NCBI RefSeq assembly: GCF_003634695.1
Contig: NZ_RBWV01000017.1
Span: 146,424 to 210,423, forward strand
Source: Motilibacter peucedani
Lineage (GTDB): Bacteria; Actinomycetota; Actinomycetes; Motilibacterales; Motilibacteraceae
DNA length: 64,000 nucleotides
Direction: 5' to 3'
The position numbers were made by a program, and so were the translations under genes. Positions 52,001 through 59,848 of this stretch are shown piece after piece. How positions within the stretch are numbered: position 1 is the stretch's first letter; the number at the start of each line of letters is the position of its first letter. Under the pieces are notes generated by a model that did not search any database, had not been told where the DNA came from, and saw nothing but the letters and a program-made list of their open reading frames with translations.

Positions 52001-52290
52001 GCGGCCGCGCCGGCGTGCAGCAGGACCGAGTCGACCGCGCCCGACCAGGAGACAGCGCCGGAGAGGTCGAGCCGCGCGAGCTGGCGCGCAGCGCGCGCCG
52101 GCCGGCGCACGCGCAGGACCCGGTCGGTCAGGTCGAGCAGCAGCGCCCGGCCGCGCGGGTCGGCGAGCAGGCGGCCGAGGCGCCGGCGCCGGGAGCGGGC
52201 AGCCCGGGGCTCACGGACCGCCGCCCGCTCCTGCAGCCGGGCAGCGAGCTGCACGGCCTGCTGGACCGCGCGCTCGCCGTCGGCGGCCAC
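48946..52290 (-). CDS. putA: Bifunctional proline dehydrogenase / P5C dehydrogenase
   Basis: Monofunctional pathway in one chain of 1114 residues: proline to glutamate. The FAD-linked proline dehydrogenase domain (about 100-420) includes VSVKATSLCAQLD, RLVKGANLAME and VGVASHNVFD. The aldehyde dehydrogenase domain (about 500-990) has WNFPYAIPAGG, HAETSGKNAMV (general base Glu) and GHAGQKCSAASL (catalytic Cys). A hexamer-repeat linker (VSVSVSVTVT) joins them. No N-terminal DNA-binding domain is seen, so it is the non-regulatory type. The C-terminal 110 residues are less conserved and overlap the epimerase gene. GTG 52290 lies seven bases after moaA. Confidence 0.94.
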   Translation of the reverse strand: MAADGERAVQQAVQLAARLQERAAVREPRAARSRRRRLGRLLADPRGRALLLDLTDRVLRVRRPARAARQLARLDLSGAVSWSGAVDSVLLHAGAAAAPWLPRLTMPLVSARVRAETAAVVLPAGHADYAQHARRRAAQGIRLNVNVLGEAILGEAEARRRLDAVLERMSWPEVTAVSVKATSLCAQLDVLAYDDGVARVSERLGELYAAAARRDPPTLVTVDMEEYRDLHLTADAVMRALDEPAARHFDAGIVLQAYLPDSVGVLQELAGWAAARRAAGGGRTRVRLVKGANLAMERVDADLHGWEQAPFATKAEVDANYKRLLELALDPRLSDCLQVGVASHNVFDLAWALVCRSDSGAEARVEPEMLEGMAEGLALETAELAGSLLLYAPVAEAGDLLSATAYLARRLDENASPDNFLNHQFSLTTASEQWTVERDRFVASVRDRHSVRAEPRRRQDRLTELVSFDAEAPFTNEPDTDFSLARNRSWVEQSLRDHASAGAADEPAVSVSVSVTVTDVDLAVARARAALLEWSQTTTEHRRRVLTSVAEVMARRRGRSIAVMAAEGGKTVGESDPEVSEGIDFARYYAASTRELDRMASAGTRFVPLGVVVVASPWNFPYAIPAGGVLAALAAGNTVVLKPAPETVRTARVLVEQCWAGGVPPEVLQLVPCGDDDAGRRLVTSPDVAAVVLTGSWDTAQLFLGWKPQLRLHAETSGKNAMVITETADLDGAIKDLVRSAFGHAGQKCSAASLAIVEAAVYDDPAFHERLRDAVTTLRVGPASDPATVVGPLVAPPRGPLADALRTLQPGERWLVEPRELGPTTWTPGVKTGVAPGSSFHLTECFGPVLGVMRATDLAHAVELQNAPAYGLTGGIWSLDDSEVDYWLEHVEVGNAYVNRHTTGAVVQRQPFGGWKRSSVGRGVKAGGPGYVLSLGRCLDGPDVADDYAEAWRQLGADSDPSGLEAESNVLRHRPLPRGVLLRVDAATASRDVSLALAAAGLAGTRVLLSDASVEDAAVAAWRAGAVDRVRVLGGDSDPLRRACHAAGTSVDDDPVSAYGRAELRHWVREQSISRTLHRYGNVAGVRPPVSTRPSATSRTRASWTASRAVQRGA
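50739..50768. repeat. Five tandem TGACGN hexamers in putA
   Basis: Five consecutive TGACG(G/C) units encode alternating Ser/Val (and Thr/Val on the coding strand) in the linker between the proline dehydrogenase and P5C dehydrogenase domains. It is a simple-sequence stretch, possibly a length-variable linker. Confidence 0.75.
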
Positions 52291-52297
52291 CGGGGGC

Positions 52298-53293
52298 TCA
52301 GCCGCCGATCGCCGACATGGGCCGGGGCGGCTGGAGGAAGCCGGGCTCGTCGATCCCGTGGCCCGGCAGCTTGGCCGCCACCGAGCCGCGCAGGATGTCG
52401 GCGAGCGCCTCGTCGGGCGCGCCGGAGCGCAGGGCCCCGCGCAGGTCGGTCTCGCCGCGGGCGAACAGGCAGTTGCGCACCTGGCCGTCGGCCGTGACGC
52501 GCAGCCGGTCGCAGGCGCCGCAGAAGGGCCGGGTCACCGAGGCGATGATGCCGACCGTGCCGAGCACGACGCCGCCGCGAGAGACCACGAACCGCTCGGC
52601 CGGCGCGCTGCCGCGCAACGCGCTCTGGTCGACCTCGACGTCGAAGTCCTGGCGCAGCAGGGCGAGCGTCTCGTCGGCGGTCACCATCTCGCTGCGCTCC
52701 CAGGCGTGCTGGGCGTCGAGCGGCATCTGCTCGATGAAGCGCGGCTGGTAGCCCTCGGCCAGCGCCCAGCCGACCAGGTCGGCCGCCTGGCCGTCGTTGA
52801 CGCCGCGGAGCAGCACCGCGTTGATCTTCACCGGCGAGAGTCCGGCCTCGCGGGCCGCCGCGAGGCCGGCGAGCACGTCGGCCAGCCGGTCGCGCCGGGT
52901 CATGGCGGCGAAGGTCGCCGGGTCGACGGTGTCGAGCGAGACGTTGACGCGGTCGAGGCCGGCCGCGGCGAGTTCGGCCGCCGTGCGGGCGAGCCCGATC
53001 CCGTTGGTGGTGAGCGAGAGCACCGGACGGTCGGGCAGCGCCGCCAGCCGTGCCACGAGCCCGATGATCCCGCGGCGCAGGAGCGGCTCGCCGCCGGTGA
53101 GGCGCACGTCGCGGATCCCCAGCCCGACCGCCACGCGCACGACGCGGACGAGCTCGTCGTCGGTGAGCGTGTCGCTGCGCGAGAGCCAGTCGAGCCCCTC
53201 TTCGGGCATGCAGTAGGAGCAGCGCAGGTTGCACCGGTCGGTGACCGAGAGCCGCAGGGAGGCGGCCACGCGTCCGTACCGGTCGACCATCAT
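52298..53293 (-). CDS. moaA: GTP 3',8-cyclase (molybdenum cofactor biosynthesis protein A)
   Basis: Radical SAM enzyme of 331 residues that starts molybdenum-cofactor synthesis from GTP. The first cluster motif is C-N-L-R-C-S-Y-C. The second [4Fe-4S] site is FCGACDRLRVTADG, with a further Cys in NCLFARGE. The C-terminus ends in Gly-Gly (SAIGG), required in this family. ATG 53293 (or the next ATG, 53290) has TACTCT six bases upstream. It diverges from the SURF1 gene, and the putA gene starts seven bases after its stop. Confidence 0.96.
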   Translation of the reverse strand: MMVDRYGRVAASLRLSVTDRCNLRCSYCMPEEGLDWLSRSDTLTDDELVRVVRVAVGLGIRDVRLTGGEPLLRRGIIGLVARLAALPDRPVLSLTTNGIGLARTAAELAAAGLDRVNVSLDTVDPATFAAMTRRDRLADVLAGLAAAREAGLSPVKINAVLLRGVNDGQAADLVGWALAEGYQPRFIEQMPLDAQHAWERSEMVTADETLALLRQDFDVEVDQSALRGSAPAERFVVSRGGVVLGTVGIIASVTRPFCGACDRLRVTADGQVRNCLFARGETDLRGALRSGAPDEALADILRGSVAAKLPGHGIDEPGFLQPPRPMSAIGG

Positions 53294-53299
53294 GGGTCC

Positions 53300-53305
53300 A
53301 GAGTA
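53300..53305 (-). promoter_or_regulatory. -10 box (TACTCT), leaderless start of moaA
   Basis: On the minus strand TACTCT lies six bases before ATG 53293. Together with the box at 53308-53313 it forms a tightly packed divergent pair. Confidence 0.5.
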
Positions 53306-53307
53306 GG

Positions 53308-53313
53308 TAACGT
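53308..53313 (+). promoter_or_regulatory. -10 box (TAACGT), leaderless start of the SURF1 gene
   Basis: TAACGT lies six bases before GTG 53320. Only two bases separate it from the divergent moaA box. Confidence 0.5.
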
Positions 53314-53319
53314 TCGAGC

Positions 53320-54153
53320 GTGCTGCGCACCCTCCGGCAGCCGCGATGGATCTGGCTCACGCTGGCGGTGGTCGCGGTGAGCCTCCTGTTCGCCCGTCTC
53401 GGGCTCTGGCAGTGGCACCGCGCGCAGGCCAAGTGGGCGTCCAACGACGCGGTCACGACTCGCGCGCACGCCACTCCCGTGCCCGCGCAGTCGCTGCTGA
53501 GCACCGACCGCAAGCCCGGGAAGCGCGACGAGTGGCGCCAGGTGAGCCTCACCGGCACCTACGACGTCGCGCACACGGTGCTGCTGCGCAACAGCGTCGA
53601 GGACGGCGACCGCGGCTACGAGGTGGTCGTGCCCCTGCGCCCGGCGAGCGGGCCCGCGCTGCTGGTCGACCGCGGCTTCATCCTGGCCAACGGCACCGCG
53701 CTCGCCCTGCCGGCGGTCCCGCCGCCGCCGTCGGGCGAGGTGACGGTCGTCGGCCGCGTGCGTCCGCCCGACAAGGGCAGCCTGCAGCTGAGCGAGGAGA
53801 CCTCGACGCCGACGGTCAAGCGGCTGGTGCCCCGCGAGATCGCGCAGAGCCAGGGCGTCGGCCCGGTCTACGACGCCTACGTCGAGCGGAGCAGCGAGAC
53901 GCCGACCGCGAGCGGCACCCCGCGCGAGCTCGACCTGCCGAGCGCCGACGTCGGGCTGAACCTCGCCTACTTCGTGCAGTGGTACGCGTTCATCCTCGTC
54001 GCCGTCGGCGGCTGGTGGGCGCTGCTGCGCCGTGACGTGCGCGACGCCGAGGCCGCGGCGCACGCCCCCGACGTGGCGCCGGGCTCAGAGGCTCCGGAGC
54101 ATGCCGCCGTCGACGGGGACCATGGCACCGTTGACGTACGACGCGGCGGGTGA
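53320..54153 (+). CDS. SURF1 family cytochrome oxidase assembly protein
   Basis: Membrane protein of 277 residues with one helix at each end (about 10-30 and 220-240), the SURF1 topology. Motifs are LGLWQWHRAQAKW, then GTYDVAHTVLLRNSV, GYEVVVPL, LLVDRGFILANG and the C-terminal LAYFVQWYAFILVA. It helps assemble heme-copper oxidase. After residue 245 the tail is acidic and disordered. GTG 53320, divergent from moaA. Its end overlaps the convergent SDR gene by 69 bases. Confidence 0.9.
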   Translation: MLRTLRQPRWIWLTLAVVAVSLLFARLGLWQWHRAQAKWASNDAVTTRAHATPVPAQSLLSTDRKPGKRDEWRQVSLTGTYDVAHTVLLRNSVEDGDRGYEVVVPLRPASGPALLVDRGFILANGTALALPAVPPPPSGEVTVVGRVRPPDKGSLQLSEETSTPTVKRLVPREIAQSQGVGPVYDAYVERSSETPTASGTPRELDLPSADVGLNLAYFVQWYAFILVAVGGWWALLRRDVRDAEAAAHAPDVAPGSEAPEHAAVDGDHGTVDVRRGG

Positions 54154-54849
54154 GAGGACGAACGCGGCGACCTTGCCGAACTCGGCGGCCTCGCCGTAGC
54201 GGCCCAGCGGGATCTGGCGCTCCCACTCGCGGCGGCTGCTGACCGGCCGGCCGCCGCTGGACTCGAGCTCGCGCAGCCGCTCGGTGTCGATGCGCCCGGG
54301 CATGAGGCCGTTGACGCGGATGTGCCGCGACCCGAGCTCGTCGGCCATCGTCTTGGCCGTCATGGCGAGCGCGGGACGGAAGGCGTTCGACAGGGCCAGC
54401 CCCTCGATGGGCGACTTCACCGAGGTCGAGAGCACGAAGGCGATGGAGCCGCCCTCCTCGCCGATCTCGTGGGCGGTCGCCCGAGCCATGTGCAGCGGGC
54501 CGAGGAACACCGAGTCGAAGGCCGAGCGCCACTGCTCGTCGGCCAGGCCGACGACCGTGCCGGTGGGCGGGCCGCCGACGCTGACCAGAGCGCCGTCGAG
54601 CCGGCCGTACTTCGCCATGGACGCGGCCACGAGCCGCGAGGTCGTGGCGGGGTCGCCGATGTCGCCGGGCACGGCCAGCGCGTGCTCGCTGCCGCCGAGC
54701 CGGTCGGCGGCGGCGCGCAGCGCGTCCTCGTCGCGCGAGCACAGCGCGACGCGCGCGCCGTCGGCGACCAGCGCCTCCGCGGCGGCGAAGCCGAGCCCCC
54801 GGCTCGCACCGGTCACCACGTAGACACGACCCTCGAGACCCAAGTCCAT
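54085..54849 (-). CDS. SDR family oxidoreductase with atypical active site
   Basis: SDR of 254 residues. The nucleotide motif TGASRGLG (residues 13-20) and the late PGRIDTER, NGAMVPVDGGML segments are clear. However, the usual Y-x-x-x-K triplet is absent: after the Ser motif (FVLSTSVKSP) comes LSNAFRPALAMTAK, with no Tyr in the normal place. Several SDR branches carry 'SN..R' here, so it may be a non-classical or inactive enzyme. ATG 54849 has CACTAT six bases upstream. It overlaps the SURF1 gene end. Confidence 0.85.
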   Translation of the reverse strand: MDLGLEGRVYVVTGASRGLGFAAAEALVADGARVALCSRDEDALRAAADRLGGSEHALAVPGDIGDPATTSRLVAASMAKYGRLDGALVSVGGPPTGTVVGLADEQWRSAFDSVFLGPLHMARATAHEIGEEGGSIAFVLSTSVKSPIEGLALSNAFRPALAMTAKTMADELGSRHIRVNGLMPGRIDTERLRELESSGGRPVSSRREWERQIPLGRYGEAAEFGKVAAFVLSPAASYVNGAMVPVDGGMLRSL

Positions 54850-54855
54850 GCGCAC

Positions 54856-54861
54856 ATAGTG
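54856..54861 (-). promoter_or_regulatory. -10-like box (CACTAT) of the SDR gene
   Basis: On the minus strand CACTAT lies six bases before ATG 54849; the first base is C instead of T. Confidence 0.35.
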
Positions 54862-54948
54862 CCGCAGCCGGAGGCGCGTCGGGAGCAGCCGCACCGGGTA
54901 GGCAGCGGCCACGCGCACAGACCCCGCGCACGACACGGAGGGACCACC

Positions 54949-55368
54949 ATGGAGTTCGAGCACTCGAGAGTCCTGCCGGCGTCGGCCGAGCAGGTCTTCG
55001 CCGTCGCCTCCGACATCACCCGCATGGCGCGCTGGCTCCCGACGACCGACCTGGTCGAGCAGGACTCCCCCAACCACCTGCACGTGGAGGGCGAGCGCAG
55101 CTCCCGCCACTACGAGGGCGACGGCGTGTTCGACGTCAGCCCCGACCAGCTGCGCGTGGAGTGGGGCAGCGACCGGACCGGCGACTACGCCGGCTGGCTG
55201 CAGGTGCACCACCAGGCCGACGAGGCCAGCGCGGAGGTCGTGCTCCACCTCTCCTTCCTCGACGAGCTCGACGAGGACTACCGCCGCAAGGGCAGGGGCG
55301 AGGCCGTGGAGCAGGAGATGACCGACGCGCTCGAGCGCCTGGAGGCCGAGGTGCGCGGCTCGGCCTGA
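54949..55368 (+). CDS. SRPBCC family protein
   Basis: START-like protein of 139 residues: FEHSRVLPASAEQVFAVASDITRMARWLPT at the start, VEWGSDRTGDYAGWLQV mid-protein, and a long C-terminal helix (RGEAVEQEMTDALERLEAE). It has a hydrophobic ligand pocket by family fold; the ligand is unknown. ATG 54949 follows a GGAGGG site eight bases upstream. The next gene begins five bases after its stop, so the two are likely co-transcribed. It differs clearly from the stress-type SRPBCC protein at 5.7 kb. Confidence 0.87.
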   Translation: MEFEHSRVLPASAEQVFAVASDITRMARWLPTTDLVEQDSPNHLHVEGERSSRHYEGDGVFDVSPDQLRVEWGSDRTGDYAGWLQVHHQADEASAEVVLHLSFLDELDEDYRRKGRGEAVEQEMTDALERLEAEVRGSA

Positions 55369-55373
55369 CCCGC

Positions 55374-55787
55374 GTGGACGCCTCCACGGCGCTGCTGGCC
55401 GCCAGCGCGCTGCACCTGGGCTTCCAGTCCGTGGTGACGCTGGTGGTCTACCCGGCGCTCGCCGACGTGCCGCCCGGCGCCTGGGCGGCGGCGCACAACG
55501 CGCACTCTCGCCGCACGACCGTCGTCGTGGCCCCGGTCTACGTGCTGCTGGCGGCGAGCTGCGCGTGGCTGCTCGCCGCCGGCCCACGAGGGGGCTGGGA
55601 GCTGCTGGCGTGCGCAGGCGCGGCGCTCGCCGCGCTGACGACGGCGTTCGTGGCCGCACCGCTGCACGGCAGGCTCGGTCGCGCGGGCCCGGCACCGCGT
55701 ACGCTGCGCCGCCTCCTGCGCGCCGACCGCGTCCGCCTCGCCGGGGCCCTGGTGGCCGCCGCCGGCGCCCTCGTCGCCCGCTGCTGA
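55374..55787 (+). CDS. Hypothetical four-helix membrane protein
   Basis: Protein of 137 residues with about four hydrophobic helices (ALLAASALHLGFQSVVTLVVYPAL, VVVAPVYVLLAASCAWLLAA, LLACAGAALAALTTAFVA, and RLAGALVAAAGALVA). Polar motifs lie between them: AAHNAHSRRTT and PLHGRLG. The layout loosely recalls DUF1772-type proteins, but I cannot place it with confidence. GTG 55374 lies five bases after the SRPBCC stop. Its end is six bases from the convergent ABC exporter. Confidence 0.65.
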   Translation: MDASTALLAASALHLGFQSVVTLVVYPALADVPPGAWAAAHNAHSRRTTVVVAPVYVLLAASCAWLLAAGPRGGWELLACAGAALAALTTAFVAAPLHGRLGRAGPAPRTLRRLLRADRVRLAGALVAAAGALVARC

Positions 55788-55792
55788 GCCGG

Positions 55793-57679
55793 TCAGGCGA
55801 CGGGCTCCGCGGGCACCTCGGGCTCGGCGAACTGCGTGGCGTGCAGCTCGGCGTAGAGGCCGCCCAGCGCGATGAGCGACTCGTGGGTGCCCCGCTCGAC
55901 GATGCGCCCGTCGTCGACGACCAGGATCTGGTCGGCGCCGCGCACGGTCGAGAGCCGGTGGGCGACGACGATGCTGGTGCGGCCGGCGAGCGCGGTGTCG
56001 AACGCGCGCTGCACCGCCGCCTCGGACTCGGAGTCGAGGTGCGCGGTGGCCTCGTCGAGGACGACGATGCGCGGCGCCTTGAGGAGCAGGCGGGCGATGG
56101 CCAGGCGCTGCTTCTCGCCGCCGGAGAGCCGGTAGCCGCGGTCGCCGACCACGGTGTCGAGCCCGTCGGGCAGCGAGGCGACCAGGTCCCAGACCTGGGC
56201 CGCGCGCAGCGCCTCGACGAGGTCGGACTCCCGCGCGCCGGGGCTGGCGTAGAGCAGGTTGGCCCGGATCGTGTCGTGGAACATGTGCGCGTCCTGCGTG
56301 ACCACGCCGATGGCGCGGCGCAGCGACGCCTGCGTGAGCTCGCGGACGTCGCGGCCACCGACGCGTACGCTGCCGGCCGTCGCGTCGTAGAGGCGGCTCA
56401 CGAGCGCGGTGACCGTGGTCTTGCCGGCGCCGGACGGGCCGACCAGCGCGACGAGCTGGCCGGGCTGGACGTGGAACGAGACCCCGCGCAGCACCTCCGC
56501 CGAGGGCGCGGCGTCGAGGGCGGAGACCGACTCGAGCGAGGCCAGCGACACCTCGTCGGCGCTCGGGTAGCGGAACGACACGTCGTCGAGCTCGACGCTG
56601 GCGGGCGCGTCGGCGGGGAGGTCGACCGCGTCGGGCCGGTCGGCGACCATGGGCGCGAGGTCGAGCACCTCGAAGACGCGGTCGAAGCTCACCAGCGCCG
56701 TCATGACGTCGACGTGGACGTTCGACAAGGCGGTGAGCGGGCCGTAGAGCCGGCCGAGCAGGGCCGACAGCGCGACCAGCGTGCCGACGCCCATGGAGCC
56801 GCTGATGACCAGGTTGCCGCCGATGCCGTAGACCAGCGCCGTCGCGAGGGCCGCGATGAGGGTCAGCGCGGTGAAGAAGACCCGCGCGTACATCGCCGAG
56901 ACGACGCCGATGTCGCGCACCCGCGCGGCCTTGGCGCTGAAGTCGTCGCGCTCCTCGTCGAGCCGGCCGAAGATCTTGACGAGCAGGGCGCCGGAGACGT
57001 TGAAGCGCTCGGTCATCGTCTGGCTCATCGAGGCGTTGATGGTCATGGCCTCGCGCGTGATGGTCTGCAGCTTGGTGCCGACCCAGCGGGCGGGGAAGAC
57101 GAACAGCGGCAGCACCAGCAGCGCCACCACCGTGATCTGCCACGACAGGAACAGCATCGTCGCCAGCACGAGCACGAGGCTGACCACGTTGCTCACGACC
57201 GCCGACAGCGTCGAGGTGAACGCCTGCTGCGCACCGATGACGTCGTTGTTGAGGCGGCTGACGAGCGACCCGGTCTGCGTGCGGGTGAAGAACGCGACGG
57301 GCATGCGCTGCACGTGGTCGAAGACCCGGCTGCGCAGGTCGAAGATGAGGCCCTCGCCGATGCGCGAGGAGAACCACCGGTTGAGCAGGCCCACGACCGC
57401 GTCGACCAGGGCGAGCCCGGCGACGGCCACGGCGCCCCACACGACGACCGAGCGGCGCCCGGGGGTGACGCCGCTGTCGATGATCACCTTGAACAGCAGC
57501 GGCCCGGTGACGGTGATGACCGCGTCGACGACGACGAGGACGAGGAACAGGACGAGGTCGCGCCGGTAGGGGCGGCCGAAGGCGGCGATGCGGCGCAGGG
57601 TCTCGCGCGAGACGCTGCGCCCGCTCGCAGCGCCCGTGCGCGTGTAGGAGCGCAGCGCCATCCACTGCTGGTGCGACAT
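55793..57679 (-). CDS. ABC half-transporter, exporter type (MsbA/multidrug-like)
   Basis: Fused membrane and ATPase domains in 628 residues. Six helices lie in about 35-330, with GLIFDLRSRVFDHVQRMPVAFFTRTQTGSLVSRLNND (a typical exporter coupling segment). The ATPase has Walker A GPSGAGKTT, Q-loop VTQD, signature RLSGGEKQR, Walker B IVVLDEATAHLD and switch His in VAHRLS. It probably forms a homodimer exporting lipids or drugs. The Walker A is preceded by an insert (about 355-380). ATG 57679 follows the 12-base-pair hairpin and the HTH gene. Confidence 0.93.
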   Translation of the reverse strand: MSHQQWMALRSYTRTGAASGRSVSRETLRRIAAFGRPYRRDLVLFLVLVVVDAVITVTGPLLFKVIIDSGVTPGRRSVVVWGAVAVAGLALVDAVVGLLNRWFSSRIGEGLIFDLRSRVFDHVQRMPVAFFTRTQTGSLVSRLNNDVIGAQQAFTSTLSAVVSNVVSLVLVLATMLFLSWQITVVALLVLPLFVFPARWVGTKLQTITREAMTINASMSQTMTERFNVSGALLVKIFGRLDEERDDFSAKAARVRDIGVVSAMYARVFFTALTLIAALATALVYGIGGNLVISGSMGVGTLVALSALLGRLYGPLTALSNVHVDVMTALVSFDRVFEVLDLAPMVADRPDAVDLPADAPASVELDDVSFRYPSADEVSLASLESVSALDAAPSAEVLRGVSFHVQPGQLVALVGPSGAGKTTVTALVSRLYDATAGSVRVGGRDVRELTQASLRRAIGVVTQDAHMFHDTIRANLLYASPGARESDLVEALRAAQVWDLVASLPDGLDTVVGDRGYRLSGGEKQRLAIARLLLKAPRIVVLDEATAHLDSESEAAVQRAFDTALAGRTSIVVAHRLSTVRGADQILVVDDGRIVERGTHESLIALGGLYAELHATQFAEPEVPAEPVA

Positions 57680-57734
57680 CCGGCCTCCTGGTGCTCCCGC
57701 GGACCTCGGGTCAACGCGGGTCCACCTCGCGACG

Positions 57735-57775
57735 CTTCCCGTCCGCCGGCGCTTTCGCGGTCAGCGGACGGGAAG
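57735..57775 (-). terminator. 12-bp hairpin, likely terminator of the HTH protein gene
   Basis: CTTCCCGTCCGC (57735-57746) and GCGGACGGGAAG (57764-57775) pair perfectly over 12 bases with a 17-base loop. It begins eleven bases after the HTH gene stop. There is no U-tract, which is common for actinobacterial terminators. Confidence 0.7.
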
Positions 57776-57786
57776 GCGTGCTGCGG

Positions 57787-58005
57787 TCAGGAGGCCTTCT
57801 TGGTGCGCGTGGCACCTCCGCGGCCGCGGAGCTCGACGCCGGACTCGGTGAGCATGCGGTGGACGAAGCCGTAGGAGCGCCCGGTCTCCTCGGCGAGGGC
57901 GCGGATGCTCACGCCGGTGGAGTACTTCTTCTTGAGGTCGCCGGCGAGCTTGGCCCGGTCGCCGCCCGTGACCCGCGCGCCCTTCTTCAACGTCTCTTCG
58001 GCCAC
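57787..58005 (-). CDS. Small helix-turn-helix protein (conserved actinobacterial type)
   Basis: Basic DNA-binding-like protein of 72 residues. A Lys-rich N-terminus (TLKKGARVTGGDRAKLAGDLKKKY) is followed by an HTH: SIRALAEETGRSYGFVHRMLTESG, then a basic GRGGATRTKK tail. This pattern is highly conserved among Actinomycetia, where a close relative is often found near ABC-F genes. The function is not established; nucleoid binding is a possibility. GTG 58005 has a GGAGGA ribosome-binding site. A 12-base-pair hairpin ends the gene. Confidence 0.87.
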   Translation of the reverse strand: MAEETLKKGARVTGGDRAKLAGDLKKKYSTGVSIRALAEETGRSYGFVHRMLTESGVELRGRGGATRTKKAS

Positions 58006-58123
58006 TCGTTCCTCCGCCGCTCGTCACTGGTCCGGCCACTGGTCGTCGTCCGACGTCCGTGTGGCTGGTGTGTACCCCGACGACGGCGCCGAACACGCAG
58101 ATCAGGGGGCGAAAGCGAACAGG

Positions 58124-59740
<1,617 letters not shown>

Positions 59741-59848
59741 GGAAGGACTCCAAGAGGTCGTACGACGTGGGACAGCGAGCCGGGACCGACCGGCTGCTAC
59801 GGCGTACGGCGGGGCATGACCCCAGTCTATGCGAGCGGGGCCTGCGCC

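Noticed and set aside
49057..52497. Giant open frame on the plus strand opposite putA
   Set aside because: Pure antisense frame. putA shows intact catalytic motifs in the other strand; the antisense product is charged low complexity.
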